NCBI GenBank assembly: GCA_012032575.1
Contig: JAAUSP010000120.1
Location: 1 to 15,748, forward strand
Reading direction: 5' to 3'
Length of the DNA stretch: 15,748 nt
From: Anaerolineales bacterium
GTDB lineage: Bacteria; Chloroflexota; Anaerolineae; 4572-78; J111
The notes below the pieces were generated by a model. It saw only the letters and a list, made by a program, of their open reading frames with translations. It searched no databases and was not told the DNA's origin. Numbering within the stretch: position 1 is the first letter of the stretch; every line of letters starts with the position of its first letter. Shown here in pieces: positions 1 through 10,066 of this stretch. The position numbers and the translations under genes were made by a program.

Positions 1-11
1 AGCATGCAAAC

Positions 12-1604
12 TCACCAGTTGTCGCTGATAATAAAGTCGTCGGCGCGGTCACTTTCGGCCAGTTCACGATTGCGGACATCCAGCATTTCACTGACAATGG
101 AAAAGGAAGTCTGGCTCTGTTCGGCGATGGCACGCAGATGTAGCAGGGTAATCAGGGTTTGCGAGTCAGCATCTTGGGGTTCAAACTGGTCGGAATAGCT
201 CAGCACGATCACATGCTGAAAGGCCGAAATGTCCAGTTCATCCAGGGTGCGGCGGTCGGTAATATCGCCAGATCGGAAAGATACGGTCAGGTGGTGCAGT
301 TGAAGTTCCTGGCCCACCGTTTCCACTTGCTCGGCCGGAGTATCGGCCACAATCATCACCTCCGAAGCGGCAGGAACGTAATGATCCAGTTCGCTGATAA
401 TCAAAGGGGCGCGCCAATTCCAGCCCAGGATGAGCGTCCGCACCGGCGTTTCTGACCGGACCGAGGCAGGGCAAATGGCCGCAGCATTAATGGCAGGAGT
501 CTGGGTGGACAGGCGGATGGTGTTATCATCCTGAGAAATGGCAATAATTTGATCCCCGGCTTCGATCATGGTTTCCGCCGGTGGGTTTAACACTACCAGG
601 CCAGCCCTGGAGCACAAACCGATTACGGCAGAATCTTCGTAGGCCAGCAGCGCCTGGCCAAAGGTTTTGCCGACCAGCCCCGGCTCCGATTGAAAATAGA
701 TCTCATCACCATCAAAATCGAGCAGTTCGCTGTAAACCACCGACAGGCCGGATTGGCGGCAGGTCTGCACGGTAATACGCGAAATCAGATCAGGCACCAG
801 AATTGGCTCAACTTCCTGACCGCCGATTGTCCGGATGATTTCGAGATTTTTGGGGTGGCGAACCTCGACTACCAGGTGATAGGGCTGGGGACGGCGGCGG
901 GGATTGTTGATCAGGGCCAGGGTTGTTTTGATTATATGGGAGTCGGGATTGGGCGAGTCATCGGCCAGAACAATGATGGACCGGGCGCTGTGAGGATTGA
1001 TGATTTCCAGGTCGGTCAGGTCAATCGGGCTGCCGGTACGGCAAACTATCCGGGTTCGGCCTGTCCGGCCCAGCTTGGCCCTGATCTCATCTTCCATTTC
1101 CACTTTATCTTTTTCGGCCAGGATGGCTATGCAAGAGCGAGGCTGGTTGCTGTTTGCAATCACCAACTCAGAGATGATGGTAAAAATTTGGGGCGACCAG
1201 CCCAGGATAACGGTATGGTTCTCTTCCACTACAAAGGAGCGACCTTTGCGCAGTTCCTCCAGCTTACCCTCGATCCCACTGGTCAGCACACCGATGAGAA
1301 TACTGACCACAAAAATACCACCCAGGGTAATCGCCAGCATCGTCAAACGAAAAGTCCAAGTGCCGGTATCACCCGCCACCGTGCCGGCATCCATTGCCCG
1401 CATCGCGCTCATCCAGATGACTTCCCAAATGCTAAGGCTGCCGTTTTCGGTGGGCGCAAGGCCGCCGATAATGACGACCAGCGACGTACAAAGGATCATC
1501 ACTGCCGAGACAATAAACAACCAGCCGATGAGCGCAATCGCGCCTTTGGACATGGTGTTATCAAACTGGTAGCGCAGCCGGTCGGTAAAGGTGATTTGTT
1601 TCAT
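12..1604 (-). CDS. CASTOR/POLLUX-type ion channel with two RCK (TrkA-N-like) domains
   Basis: Predicted membrane ion channel of about 530 residues. Seen: a basic N-terminus, TM1 at about residues 21-49, a re-entrant segment at about 62-80 containing MDAGT, TM2 at about 84-108, then a long cytoplasmic part. A first Rossmann-type RCK unit begins near residue 129 (TVILGWSPQ) and a second near 395 (RTLILGWNWR). Two TMs, a DAG-containing pore loop and tandem RCK domains are the layout of plant CASTOR/POLLUX/DMI1 channels and their bacterial relatives; those conduct cations, but ion selectivity here is unknown. I chose the ATG at 1604 because AGGAG lies 12 nt upstream and the family-like sequence starts there; an in-frame start at 1676 would add 24 low-complexity Ser/Pro residues. 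It lies 99 nt downstream of the glycosyltransferase, probably in the same operon. The stop codon is near the window edge, so the gene is complete. Confidence 0.85.
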   Translation of the reverse strand: MKQITFTDRLRYQFDNTMSKGAIALIGWLFIVSAVMILCTSLVVIIGGLAPTENGSLSIWEVIWMSAMRAMDAGTVAGDTGTWTFRLTMLAITLGGIFVVSILIGVLTSGIEGKLEELRKGRSFVVEENHTVILGWSPQIFTIISELVIANSNQPRSCIAILAEKDKVEMEDEIRAKLGRTGRTRIVCRTGSPIDLTDLEIINPHSARSIIVLADDSPNPDSHIIKTTLALINNPRRRPQPYHLVVEVRHPKNLEIIRTIGGQEVEPILVPDLISRITVQTCRQSGLSVVYSELLDFDGDEIYFQSEPGLVGKTFGQALLAYEDSAVIGLCSRAGLVVLNPPAETMIEAGDQIIAISQDDNTIRLSTQTPAINAAAICPASVRSETPVRTLILGWNWRAPLIISELDHYVPAASEVMIVADTPAEQVETVGQELQLHHLTVSFRSGDITDRRTLDELDISAFQHVIVLSYSDQFEPQDADSQTLITLLHLRAIAEQSQTSFSIVSEMLDVRNRELAESDRADDFIISDNW

Positions 1605-1703
1605 GATCGGGGGGAACTCCTCTGCCAGGACTGATGATGGATGGGTTAAACTTGATGATGGCGATGCGAGAGGCAAAATCGCCGGTAAATAGCAAGGTGA
1701 GGT

Positions 1704-2672
1704 TTAATCTCGTTTGGCCGGCAAATGGGGCGAGGTGATACTGATCCCCACCGTTTCAACCGGACGTTTGACTTCTTTGGTGGTCCAGGCAATATCCCAG
1801 ACAACGTGGGTGCGTTTGTGTATTCGGTAATCCCACCACCCCAACGCACGGGCGTAGCCTTCGAGGGTGGCCAATACAAACAAAATCCAGATGAGCCGCA
1901 ACGCGCCCCAAATCTCGTCAAGGGCCAGTTTGAGCAAACGAGGCGTGCCCATACTGGAGACTTCGTAGCCATATTTGGCCTTGAGGTGCAAATGACCGGC
2001 GTGGTTGCGCCGCCGCTGCTTGATGAAATCCTGCACCGTCTCCGGCCCCATATTGAACACAACCGCATCGGGGGCGTAACGCACCTGCAAGCCGCGCCGG
2101 ATAACCAGGGCTTCGACAAAGGCTTCGTCCATAGCCACGTCGGGCGGGATTTTGTCGAACACTTTGCGGAAGGCAATCAACTCGCCCAGGCGGGGAATTT
2201 CCAGGCAAAGCTGGTGTTCCATTTTCAGGCGCAGGTGAGACAGAAAGCCGACAATATGTTCGGGCGTATTGACCGGGACTTTGTGCGCCCCGGTCATCCC
2301 CACCGCCGGGTCGGCAAACATGCGGACCATATTTTCGATGGCGTCTTCGTGGGGGATGGTGTCGCCGCTTTCCAGAACACAAATGTCCTGGGTGGCGTGA
2401 GCGAGAAAAATATTGATCGCGCTGGTTTTACCCTCGCGCTTTTCCTGAATATGGAGTTGAATACGCGGCTCTTGAGCCACAAACTCTTGCACAATTTCGA
2501 TGGTTCGGTCAGTACAGCCCGAAGCCACCACAATGATTTCGCTGATGGCCACAAGATGCAGCCGCTGGCTTAACATAGCCCGGAGAATTTGGGCAATATT
2601 GGCTTCTTCGTTGTGAGCGGTAATGCCAACACTGCACTTAATCTGCCCGGGCTGCTCAATGATAATAGTCAT
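1704..2672 (-). CDS. Family 2 glycosyltransferase (GT-A fold), membrane associated
   Basis: Predicted inverting GT2 enzyme that transfers a sugar from a nucleotide-sugar donor; the acceptor cannot be read from the sequence. Seen in 322 residues: an N-terminal strand ending in HNEE (20-23), GCTDRT (52-57) in place of the usual S-x-D-x-T, EKREGKTSAIN (78-88), the donor/metal region ESGDT (101-105) where most members carry D-x-D, an acidic MDEAFVE (181-187) as candidate base region, and QRRRNHAGH (219-227) matching the Q-x-x-R-W motif position. A hydrophobic stretch at about 257-270 suggests membrane association. The ATG at 2672 lacks a clear Shine-Dalgarno; the 24-nt gap to the upstream gene is filled with CTTA-rich repeat-like sequence. 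Close spacing points to co-transcription with the small membrane protein. Polysaccharide or lipid glycosylation is likely, with low certainty about the product. Confidence 0.85.
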   Translation of the reverse strand: MTIIIEQPGQIKCSVGITAHNEEANIAQILRAMLSQRLHLVAISEIIVVASGCTDRTIEIVQEFVAQEPRIQLHIQEKREGKTSAINIFLAHATQDICVLESGDTIPHEDAIENMVRMFADPAVGMTGAHKVPVNTPEHIVGFLSHLRLKMEHQLCLEIPRLGELIAFRKVFDKIPPDVAMDEAFVEALVIRRGLQVRYAPDAVVFNMGPETVQDFIKQRRRNHAGHLHLKAKYGYEVSSMGTPRLLKLALDEIWGALRLIWILFVLATLEGYARALGWWDYRIHKRTHVVWDIAWTTKEVKRPVETVGISITSPHLPAKRD

Positions 2673-2696
2673 ACCTGGTTAAACTTCTTAACTTTC

Positions 2697-3089
2697 TTAC
2701 TTTGATTGATCTTTATTGGGCGGCAGCTTTTTGGTTAATTTAAGAAAGAGAAAAGTCAAAAAACTTCCGGCGGCCATGCCAAAAGCAATTGAAAAATATT
2801 GGGGCCAAAATCCCGGAATATCACCCAGCCCCATCAGCACAGCAGGGATAATGGTCAACACACCCACGGTAAAGGCCAACAAAACACCGCGTGCCGCCGT
2901 TAAATCTGGCAGCCAAAACCCGACAGCGGCAAAAATACCCACACCCACAGTGACCAACCCGACTTGAACACTCCAATAAGGCAGCGTCAATAACTCTTTG
3001 GCCCAATCCAAAATGGTAATAATCAGCAAAAGGACAATATAAAAAAACAAGAAGGCTACCCATGATAACGCGCCGGGTTTACTTTTCAT
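2697..3089 (-). CDS. Small multi-pass membrane protein, unknown function
   Basis: About 130 residues, unrecognised. Seen: four hydrophobic segments in tandem (around residues 10-27, 40-60, 65-85 and 95-115 from the ATG) separated by short polar loops, with a lysine-rich C-terminal tail (KLTKKLPPNKDQSK) that should be cytoplasmic by the positive-inside rule. No catalytic motif or signal peptide cleavage site is visible. The start is the ATG at 3089; a TTG three codons upstream (3098) is also in frame and neither has a strong ribosome-binding site. A good sigma-70-like promoter lies upstream at 3161-3189. It is the first gene of the probable operon with the glycosyltransferase and channel, so it may serve as their membrane partner, but that is context only. 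Confidence 0.65.
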   Translation of the reverse strand: MKSKPGALSWVAFLFFYIVLLLIITILDWAKELLTLPYWSVQVGLVTVGVGIFAAVGFWLPDLTAARGVLLAFTVGVLTIIPAVLMGLGDIPGFWPQYFSIAFGMAAGSFLTFLFLKLTKKLPPNKDQSK

Positions 3090-3160
3090 AATGAGCAATC
3101 CACGGTAAAAAATAAGCCATTGCTTTACGTATTTTGCCAGACAGCCTCACAAGTCTCTGC

Positions 3161-3189
3161 ATTTTACCATATTCTGGCATAGCTGTCAC
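3161..3189 (-). promoter_or_regulatory. Sigma-70-like promoter for the membrane protein / glycosyltransferase / channel operon
   Basis: On the minus strand GTGACA (3184-3189) is followed after exactly 17 nt by TAAAAT (3161-3166), preceded by TATGG. The start of transcription would be near 3154, leaving a leader of about 65 nt before the ATG at 3089. The same TATGGTAAAATG string occurs in the kinase promoter at 10011. Confidence 0.6.
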
Positions 3190-3216
3190 GTTTGCAAAAA
3201 TTCAATTGCCGTAAGT

Positions 3217-3438
3217 TTATGAGTTGGGCCAGGGAGGAACCTCTGGCCCGCGCTCCAGTTGTAGCTTAACCTGCTTGACAAACTGCCCACGCGGGATAAG
3301 CACCTTGCGCTGGCAAGTCAGGCAAACCAGGCCAATGTCGGTACCCAGCCGTACCACCCGCCAATCAGTCCCCCCACACGGGTGAGTTTTGCGCAAGCGC
3401 ACCACATCTCCCAGGCGAATATCAGTCGGATCAATCAT
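3217..3438 (-). CDS. DUF951 family protein
   Basis: Small protein of 73 residues matching the DUF951 family, known mainly from Firmicutes and Chloroflexota and of unknown function. Seen: the characteristic opening [12 protein letters not shown] (6-17), THPCGG (18-23), [14 protein letters not shown] (26-39), C-x-x-C at 39-42 followed by RKVLIPR. His19, Cys21, Cys39 and Cys42 could form a small zinc site; this is inference. The start is taken at the ATG at 3438 because homology begins there. An upstream ATG at 3507 is in frame, but the extra 23 residues would be encoded by a heptad repeat and the edge of a palindromic element. The usual Shine-Dalgarno position is occupied by repeat sequence and none is visible. 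It follows the PHP gene on the same strand. Confidence 0.8.
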   Translation of the reverse strand: MIDPTDIRLGDVVRLRKTHPCGGTDWRVVRLGTDIGLVCLTCQRKVLIPRGQFVKQVKLQLERGPEVPPWPNS

Positions 3439-3443
3439 AATAA

Positions 3444-3478
3444 TTGTAAATGGTGAATAACCAATTGTAAACGGTGAA
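3444..3478. repeat. Heptad tandem repeat block (TTGTAAA / TGGTGAA type)
   Basis: Five consecutive 7-bp units: ttgtaaa, tggtgaa, taaccaa, ttgtaaa, cggtgaa. It sits directly upstream of the DUF951 start codon and is the same family as the block at 8481-8519 inside mfd. Confidence 0.8.
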
Positions 3479-3488
3479 TGAAAAAGGC

Positions 3489-3602
3489 AACTATTCAGCC
3501 ATGTCATTTCGACCGAAGGGAGAAATCTCCGAGGCCGATGCAGCGCGGTAGGGACGCTTCGCGTCGCCTACGGCCTCGAAATGATATGTGGGCTGAACAG
3601 TT
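3489..3602. repeat. Palindromic REP/MITE-like element, about 114 bp
   Basis: The ends are imperfect inverted repeats: aactattcagcc (3489-3500) with ggctgaacagtt (3591-3602), then tcatttcga (3504-3512) with tcgaaatga (3576-3584). Inside are nested inverted pairs gaggcc (3531-3536) with ggcctc (3572-3577), and a central hairpin gtagggacgc ttc gcgtcgcctac (3547-3571). The whole unit can fold into one long cruciform or RNA hairpin. No transposase is encoded, so it is non-autonomous if mobile. Heptad sequence flanks it on the left. Confidence 0.8.
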
Positions 3603-3611
3603 AGTAATAGC

Positions 3612-4292
3612 TTACAATTCACTATTAGCCAAAGTGGGTTTTAAGCCCAAACGCCCCCGCCAGACATTAAACCGTGAAAAAAGATGGATCCAGGCCGGGC
3701 TGAGCTGACCGTACAGTTTGGCCTGGGGCAAGCCGGCGCGAAATTCTTCAGCGGTGCTAAAGCCGGGCACTTCCTGATAAGCCGCGCCAAGTTCCCAGCC
3801 CGTATGAGCATCGCTGCCGGCGGTGACAGGCAGGGCATGGGCGGCAGCAAAAACCCTGGCTTGTTCATTCCAGGCCGGTTGGAGGGTACGGGCATTAAAG
3901 GCTTCGACGGCATCGAGCCGGGGTAACATACTCTCCAGCATGGCCTCTGTCCAGTGGGCGCGGTGATGGTCAAACGGGTGAGAAATACTGATGACTGCCC
4001 CCTGTGCTTGCAGCCGGTCAAGAGTTTCCTGGGGCGAGAGGCGGGGGGGAACCCATTCCGTCACAAAAAATGCCAGCATTTCACCGTGGGTGGTCAGAAT
4101 TTCCTCGCCGACAATGACAAATTCAGGGTCAAGCTCTTTGGCCCGCAATGCCCCTTCGATGCTGTTGTGGTCGGTGATGCAGATGCGATCCAGGCCCTTG
4201 CGCCGGGCAATTTTGATGATTTCAGCCGGACGCAGCACACCATCTTTGGAAACGCAGGTGTGCATGTGCAGGTCTACTTTGAGGGTTGGCAC
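3612..4292 (-). CDS. PHP-domain metal-dependent phosphoesterase
   Basis: Predicted metal-dependent phosphoesterase of 226 residues in the PHP superfamily; relatives include nucleoside 3',5'-bisphosphate phosphatases and RNase AM (TrpH/YciV), but the substrate here is not decidable. Seen metal-ligand motifs: HMH at 9-11, TDHN at 40-43, Glu64 in VGEEIL, SHPFDHH at 104-110 and GSDAH at 159-163. The set is complete, so the enzyme is probably active. The start is a GTG at 4292 with a good AGGAG 9 nt upstream (4302-4306). Upstream it is separated from the methyltransferase by a gap filled with heptad repeats. The last residues (ANSEL) are encoded by sequence resembling the gtgaattgtaa heptads, so the natural C-terminus may have been overwritten by repeat DNA. 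Confidence 0.85.
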   Translation of the reverse strand: MPTLKVDLHMHTCVSKDGVLRPAEIIKIARRKGLDRICITDHNSIEGALRAKELDPEFVIVGEEILTTHGEMLAFFVTEWVPPRLSPQETLDRLQAQGAVISISHPFDHHRAHWTEAMLESMLPRLDAVEAFNARTLQPAWNEQARVFAAAHALPVTAGSDAHTGWELGAAYQEVPGFSTAEEFRAGLPQAKLYGQLSPAWIHLFSRFNVWRGRLGLKPTLANSEL

Positions 4293-4301
4293 AGGGTAAA
4301 A

Positions 4302-4306
4302 CTCCT
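4302..4306 (-). promoter_or_regulatory. Shine-Dalgarno deciding the PHP GTG start
   Basis: AGGAG on the minus strand, 9 nt before the GTG at 4292. No ATG is as well placed, which supports the GTG start. Confidence 0.7.
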
Positions 4307-4319
4307 GATCGGTTAAAAG

Positions 4320-4382
4320 TTACAGGTTACAGGTTGCAGGTTGTAAATTATGTCTAACGTTTAACGTGCAACTTGTAACCCT
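4320..4382. repeat. Nine-unit degenerate heptad repeat between methyltransferase and PHP genes
   Basis: Nine units in exact 7-bp phase: ttacagg, ttacagg, ttgcagg, ttgtaaa, ttatgtc, taacgtt, taacgtg, caacttg, taaccct. Each begins with pyrimidine, T/A, purine. It fills most of the gap from the methyltransferase stop (4392) to the PHP ribosome-binding site (4306). Confidence 0.8.
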
Positions 4383-4391
4383 GTTCCCCTG

Positions 4392-5037
4392 CTACGTTGC
4401 TACTTTACGCGCCAGCAATTGGGCCGTCGCCCGCTGGTTATGGCTGGACTCGGCGTAAAAAAGCAGTTCGAAATCGGCAAAAGTCTCTTTCAGCTCCTGG
4501 GGCTGCAACAAAAAGTCCGGCCGGGCCGGTGGGCGGTCAGGTCCAAAGGTTTGATGGATGGTCAACGTTTCATAAACCAGCCAGCCGCCGGGCCGAAGCT
4601 GCGCTTTGATCATCGGAAAAAGCGGGCGGTACAAGAAGAAAGAAACCAGAATGACATCATACTCCCGCCGGGGCAGCCAGGGGGCGTTCGAGATCGGCCA
4701 CGATCAGGCAGAGGTCTTTGCCAGGCTTTAGCCCGGCCTCGATGGCCCGCTGTTTCACCAGGCTCAAGCCCTGCCGGGACATGTCCACCGCGTCTACATA
4801 CAGCCCGTGCTGGGCCAGGGCCAGGCTGTGACGGCCTGCCCCGGCGGCGATGTCCAGCGCATAACCCCGGCGGGGAAGCTGGGGCAAACAGTCAGCGACA
4901 AAAGGGCTTGGCTCGCGCCGCTCTTCAGCGTCAAAAGCCGCGTACCGCTCATCCCAGGTAGACGGTAGACGGTATCCCGCTTCCGGGACGCCGAAGGGCG
5001 CGGTAGACGAGGAGGAAGATGGAAGGACGGTCTTCAA
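4392..5037 (-). pseudogene. TehB-like class I SAM-dependent methyltransferase, frameshifted
   Basis: A single methyltransferase gene split over two frames. Upstream part (to about 4685): WDERYAAFDAEERREPSPF, then the SAM-binding motif ALDIAAGAGRHSLALA and acidic VDAVDMS. Downstream part: YDVILVSFFLYRPLF, RPGGWLVYETLT and a C-terminal strand. Removing one G from the G5 run at 4680-4684 joins them as LERPWLPRREYDVILV, giving about 214 residues, so the frame break is a one-base insertion in a homopolymer. As given, the upstream frame stops at 4657. The start is uncertain: TTG at 5037 overlaps the corA stop as TTGA, and GTG at 5043 is in frame too. No ATG is available because the first 20 or so residues are encoded by repeat DNA (4957-5008). 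The substrate is unknown. The damage may be a sequencing error. Confidence 0.75.
4957..5008. repeat. Heptad repeat with two mini-hairpins inside the methyltransferase 5' end
   Basis: Two units of ggtagac plus ggta (4957-4974), then two adjacent small hairpins, tcccg-cttc-cggga (4975-4988) and cgcc-gaag-ggcg (4989-5000), then another ggtagac (5002-5008). The layout is heptads, palindromic core, heptad. Native methyltransferase sequence resumes immediately downstream at the Trp-Asp-Glu-Arg codons. Confidence 0.75.
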
Positions 5038-6014
5038 ATCCACCCCCGGCGGCGAAAAAACCAGAGCATACCGGCTACAATCGCCATAAAGACACCCCAA
5101 ACATACAGGTAACCATACTCCCAGCGAATTTCGGGAAAGAACTCAAAATTCATGCCGTAGACACCGGCGACAAAAGACAACGGCAGAAAAATAGTCGAGA
5201 CAATGGTCAGCGCTTTCATCACCTCATTGAGGCGATTGGAGGCCGCCGAAAGATAAGTATCCAGCGTGCCGGTGGCCACATCCCGGATTGACTCGCTCAA
5301 ATCATGGATGCGAACCAGGTGATCGTAAATATCGCGATAGTAGATGCGATGCGCATCCTGAATCTGGGGCAAATCATCCCGACTCAGCCGATTCATCACC
5401 TCGCGCTGCGGGGCGATAATCCGCCGCAGGGTTAAAATACTGTGTTTGAGGGCCAGAATGCGCTGCAACAACCCTCGCTCCGGTTTAGCCAGAACCACCT
5501 GGTCTTCCAGGTGATCAATCTCCTCATCCATCGAGTCGAGCAGGGGCAGATATTCATCCATCAACTGATCGAGAATGGTGTAACATAGAAAGTCAGCCCC
5601 ATTTTCGAGTAGCCGTGCATCCCGTTCCAGCCGATTCCAAACTGCTTTAATGGGCGACATTTGACGACAGGTGTATGAAGTGACCAGATAGTTAGGCCCT
5701 AAAAAAAAGTTCAACTCCATCGTGTCAAGCTGATCCAGCGGAAAATCGGCCAACAAAGCATGGACGATGATAAAAAGGTAATCGTTAAAAATGTCTACTT
5801 TGGGGGCCTGATAGCCATCGCTCAAACAGTCTTCGATGGTCAGGGGGTGAAAATGAAATACATCACCCAGAATGGCATTAACTTCTGCCTCGTTTGTTTC
5901 TTCCAGGCTGACCCACAGCAGCCCTTCCGGGTCTTGCAAGGCCTGGGCCATTTGATCCTGGCTCAGATTTAATTGGCGGGGAGCATTTTTGGGACAGAAG
6001 ATTGAGCGGATCAT
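5034..6014 (-). CDS. corA: CorA family magnesium/divalent cation transporter
   Basis: Inner-membrane divalent cation channel of 326 residues, the usual CorA length. Seen: an N-terminal alpha/beta cytoplasmic domain, a long helical stalk (about 145-265) rich in charged and Leu residues, TM1 at about 270-286 ending in the signature YGMNFE with GMN at 287-289, TM2 at about 302-320, and a short basic cytoplasmic tail RRRGWI. CorA proteins form pentamers and GMN makes the selectivity filter; transport of Mg2+, Co2+ or other ions cannot be told apart from sequence. The start is ATG at 6014 with GAGG about 12 nt upstream. Only 19 nt separate it from the mfd stop, so it is likely co-transcribed with mfd, and its stop overlaps the next gene's TTG start. 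The key motif is intact and the gene is complete. Confidence 0.93.
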   Translation of the reverse strand: MIRSIFCPKNAPRQLNLSQDQMAQALQDPEGLLWVSLEETNEAEVNAILGDVFHFHPLTIEDCLSDGYQAPKVDIFNDYLFIIVHALLADFPLDQLDTMELNFFLGPNYLVTSYTCRQMSPIKAVWNRLERDARLLENGADFLCYTILDQLMDEYLPLLDSMDEEIDHLEDQVVLAKPERGLLQRILALKHSILTLRRIIAPQREVMNRLSRDDLPQIQDAHRIYYRDIYDHLVRIHDLSESIRDVATGTLDTYLSAASNRLNEVMKALTIVSTIFLPLSFVAGVYGMNFEFFPEIRWEYGYLYVWGVFMAIVAGMLWFFRRRGWI

Positions 6015-6033
6015 ATAGCCATTAAACCTCGGG

Positions 6034-9876
<3,843 letters not shown>

Positions 9877-9930
9877 TAATAACCGTTTCACCAGTTAGCA
9901 TTTGTTAATTTTATTACAGCCAAGTTAGTA

Positions 9931-9959
9931 ATTATAACAAATTTTTGGAAAATTCTCGA
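9931..9959 (-). promoter_or_regulatory. Sigma-70-like promoter for mfd
   Basis: On the minus strand TCGAGA (9954-9959, 4 of 6 consensus) is followed after 17 nt by a perfect TATAAT (9931-9936). Transcription would begin near 9924, about 47 nt before the ATG at 9876. Confidence 0.55.
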
Positions 9960-9987
9960 ATCAAAAATCCTTCCCCGCTTAAACATG

Positions 9988-10016
9988 TTGTTAGCCCATT
10001 TGAGTTATGGTAAAAT
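9988..10016 (+). promoter_or_regulatory. Sigma-70-like promoter for the histidine kinase
   Basis: TTGTTA (9988-9993), a 17-nt spacer and TAAAAT (10011-10016), the latter in the context TATGGTAAAATG. Start of transcription near 10022, with a leader of about 45 nt to the ATG at 10067. It is divergent from the mfd promoter, with about 30 bp between the two. Confidence 0.6.
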
Positions 10017-10066
10017 GAGTCACACAACTGGGGTAAATTATTAGCCAACTTCGCGCGTGAATTCCT

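Noticed and set aside
690..1634. Open frame of 314 codons on the plus strand opposite the channel gene
   Set aside because: Antisense shadow; the minus-strand product has clear TM, pore and RCK features.
3478..3708. Plus-strand open frame over the palindromic element (76 codons)
   Set aside because: It is made of the fold-back repeat and the antisense end of the PHP gene, with no ribosome-binding site or domain.
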